From assembly GCA_015057025.1 (NCBI GenBank), contig SVFD01000002.1:1-64000 (forward strand): 64,000 nucleotides of DNA, written 5' to 3'. Origin of the DNA: Lachnospiraceae bacterium. GTDB taxonomy: Bacteria > Bacillota > Clostridia > Lachnospirales > Lachnospiraceae. Below are positions 62,658 to 64,000 of the stretch, in pieces. Numbering within the stretch: position 1 is the first letter of the stretch; every line of letters starts with the position of its first letter. The position numbers and the translations under genes are program-made. The notes below the pieces were generated by a model. The model saw nothing but the letters and a program-made list of their open reading frames with translations, was not told the DNA's origin and searched no databases.

Positions 62658-63614
62658 ATGGATAAATTAGCAATTGTCGTGCCTTGTTATAATGAAGAAG
62701 AAATGCTTTTGATTTCTTCGGAAGCGCTTCGCGGGGCATTGGAGGATCTTGTTAAAAAAAATAAAATTTCTGCAGATAGTTTTGTGTTGTTTGTTGATGA
62801 CGGAAGTAAGGATAAAACTTGGGAACTGATTGAAGCAGAGCATGAAAAGTACGATAATGTATATGGGCTAAAATTAGCTGCCAATGTAGGCCATCAGTTT
62901 GCATTGACTGCAGGGCTTTTAACTGCTATGCAGTGTTCGGACGTTACGATATCCATTGACGCGGATTTACAGGATGATATTGGTGTTTTTGAAGAGATGC
63001 TTGATAAGTATTACGGCGGATGTGATATTATCTATGGTGTACGTAATAAAAGAAAAACCGATACCTTCTTTAAAAGAACTACTGCGCAGGCTTTTTATAA
63101 GCTGATGAGCAGTATGGGTGTTAAGACTGTATATAATCATGCGGATTTTCGTTTGATGTCTAAACGGGCAGTAAAACATTTTAGTGAATTTAAAGAAAGT
63201 AATCTTTTCTTAAGAGGCATGGTTCCATTAATCGGTTATAAGACAGACAGTGTCTATTATGAACGTAAGGAACGTGTTGCAGGAGAATCAAAATATCCTT
63301 TAAGGAAGATGCTTGCTTTAGCCATTGAAGGGATTACGTCATTCAGCATTAAACCAATAAGCCTAATTACAATTATGGGCGGGATTATTGTATTCGGAAG
63401 TATTTGTGCGTTTATTTATGCGCTTGTTTCATATTTTTTTGGGGTTGTGGAACCCGGATGGACATCATTAATAATATCGGTTTGGTTTATTGGTGGTGTA
63501 CAACTTTTATCCATAGGGTTGATTGGGCAGTATATCGGAAAAATATATTTGGAAGTAAAACACAGACCGAGATATAACATTGAAACTTTTCTTGGGGAAG
63601 AATTAGATTCTTAG
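62658..63614 (+). CDS. GT2 glycosyltransferase, GtrB/DPM1-like
   Basis: The 318-residue protein has the GT-A start V-V-P-C-Y-N-E-E, D-x-D-type S-I-D-A-D-L-Q-D near 95, and two C-terminal membrane helices at about 230-255 and 262-285, the layout of undecaprenyl-phosphate glycosyltransferases (GtrB). It passes a sugar from a nucleotide donor to a lipid carrier on the inner face of the membrane. The next gene is a membrane protein that may use the product. Confidence 0.9.
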   Translation: MDKLAIVVPCYNEEEMLLISSEALRGALEDLVKKNKISADSFVLFVDDGSKDKTWELIEAEHEKYDNVYGLKLAANVGHQFALTAGLLTAMQCSDVTISIDADLQDDIGVFEEMLDKYYGGCDIIYGVRNKRKTDTFFKRTTAQAFYKLMSSMGVKTVYNHADFRLMSKRAVKHFSEFKESNLFLRGMVPLIGYKTDSVYYERKERVAGESKYPLRKMLALAIEGITSFSIKPISLITIMGGIIVFGSICAFIYALVSYFFGVVEPGWTSLIISVWFIGGVQLLSIGLIGQYIGKIYLEVKHRPRYNIETFLGEELDS

Positions 63615-63651
63615 TAGGAATCATTAAACAACTATAGGGGAGAAGGTTAAT

Positions 63652-64000
63652 ATGAAATTAACTAAGACATGGCTTAGCTATATCATCTGGGGGATATTTT
63701 CCATTATACTATTTGCGGATATTGGTATTGCGGCAATAGAAATATATCAAAAAGCAGATACTGTGGATTTCTTCGTGCCGATTGTGAGCATGTATGCATA
63801 TGCAATTTTGGGTGTTGCTTTCATTATTATTTTATATAAGTTATATGAAAAGATCATTATGCCTAAGTTAGAGCATGGGGAAACAAATGAATTAAAAGGT
63901 TGGCAGGAAGGACTGATTCTTGCACTGATTTTTGTAACTGCAATAGGTATTCGTGTTGTTGCAGTAATTGCATCAGGGGGAGAGTTAAGCGGAAGTACGA
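63652..64000 (+). CDS. Membrane protein, N-terminal part (runs off window end)
   Basis: The ATG at 63652 has GGGGAGAAGG upstream. The visible 116 residues show three membrane helices at about 9-29, 41-65 and 85-105 with a short polar loop. It follows the GtrB-like gene by 37 bases, so it is likely a partner, perhaps a membrane glycosyltransferase or flippase, but the visible part does not decide this. Confidence 0.6.
   Translation, partial: MKLTKTWLSYIIWGIFSIILFADIGIAAIEIYQKADTVDFFVPIVSMYAYAILGVAFIIILYKLYEKIIMPKLEHGETNELKGWQEGLILALIFVTAIGIRVVAVIASGGELSGST

Overview
The window looks like the chromosome of an anaerobic, low-GC Clostridia member, most likely family Lachnospiraceae. The support is indirect: strong GGAGG ribosome sites, many small lipoproteins with a short leader ending in a Cys, a Rex redox repressor beside an alr-mazF block, a Re-type citrate synthase next to an NADP isocitrate dehydrogenase, BspA-like leucine-rich repeat surface proteins with a class B sortase, and hairpin/T-run terminators throughout. 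The species cannot be named from the sequence alone.

Layout. (1) 1-3.9 kb: the right end of an integrative element, with a lipoprotein fragment, a ribbon-helix-helix regulator, two element-type hypothetical genes and a large serine recombinase; the palindrome core TCATTTATGA recurs upstream of its genes. (2) 4-8.3 kb: a lipoprotein, a broken gene, two small membrane proteins and an OmpR-type response regulator. (3) 8.4-25.9 kb: an accessory/defence island. In order it holds a HicA-HicB pair followed by a SecB-like small protein (a candidate toxin-antitoxin-chaperone system), a previously unlisted 29-residue holin-like type I toxin with an opposing small RNA, a 1283-residue NACHT NTPase, a complete type I restriction-modification operon with a small HTH gene, an OLD-family ATPase/TOPRIM nuclease paired with a DUF2971-like protein, a flavodoxin, a HigB-HigA type pair and a NYN/PIN-like nuclease. 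(4) 26-30.1 kb: a hydrolase, a lipoprotein, a sensor histidine kinase (plausibly the partner of the response regulator 19 kb upstream), a second lipoprotein and a PilZ protein. (5) 30.4-47.9 kb: housekeeping and envelope genes, including an EF-G paralogue, leuS, a Cys-rich spore-coat-like cluster on the minus strand, sortase B with a very large LRR surface protein ending in a PKTGD sorting signal, a second LRR protein, Re-citrate synthase and icd. (6) 48-54.5 kb: a lipoprotein, an ABC-F protein and a striking tandem pair of membrane-anchored TIR proteins, one with Sel1-like repeats and one with LRRs predicted outside the cell. (7) 54.6-64 kb: a tightly packed plus-strand block of rex, a coiled-coil protein, nnrE/D, alr, mazF (with no antitoxin gene), a CNNM/CBS transporter-like protein, yebC, metY, a GtrB-like glycosyltransferase and the start of a membrane protein.

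The strongest candidates for something undescribed are the two adjacent TIR-membrane-repeat receptors (51.3-54.5 kb), the HicA-HicB-SecB-like module (8.4-9.6 kb), the type I toxin/antisense locus (9.65-9.96 kb), the NACHT protein (10.3-14.1 kb) and the OLD + DUF2971 pair (20.9-23.6 kb). All functional calls come from reading motifs; no database search was run.
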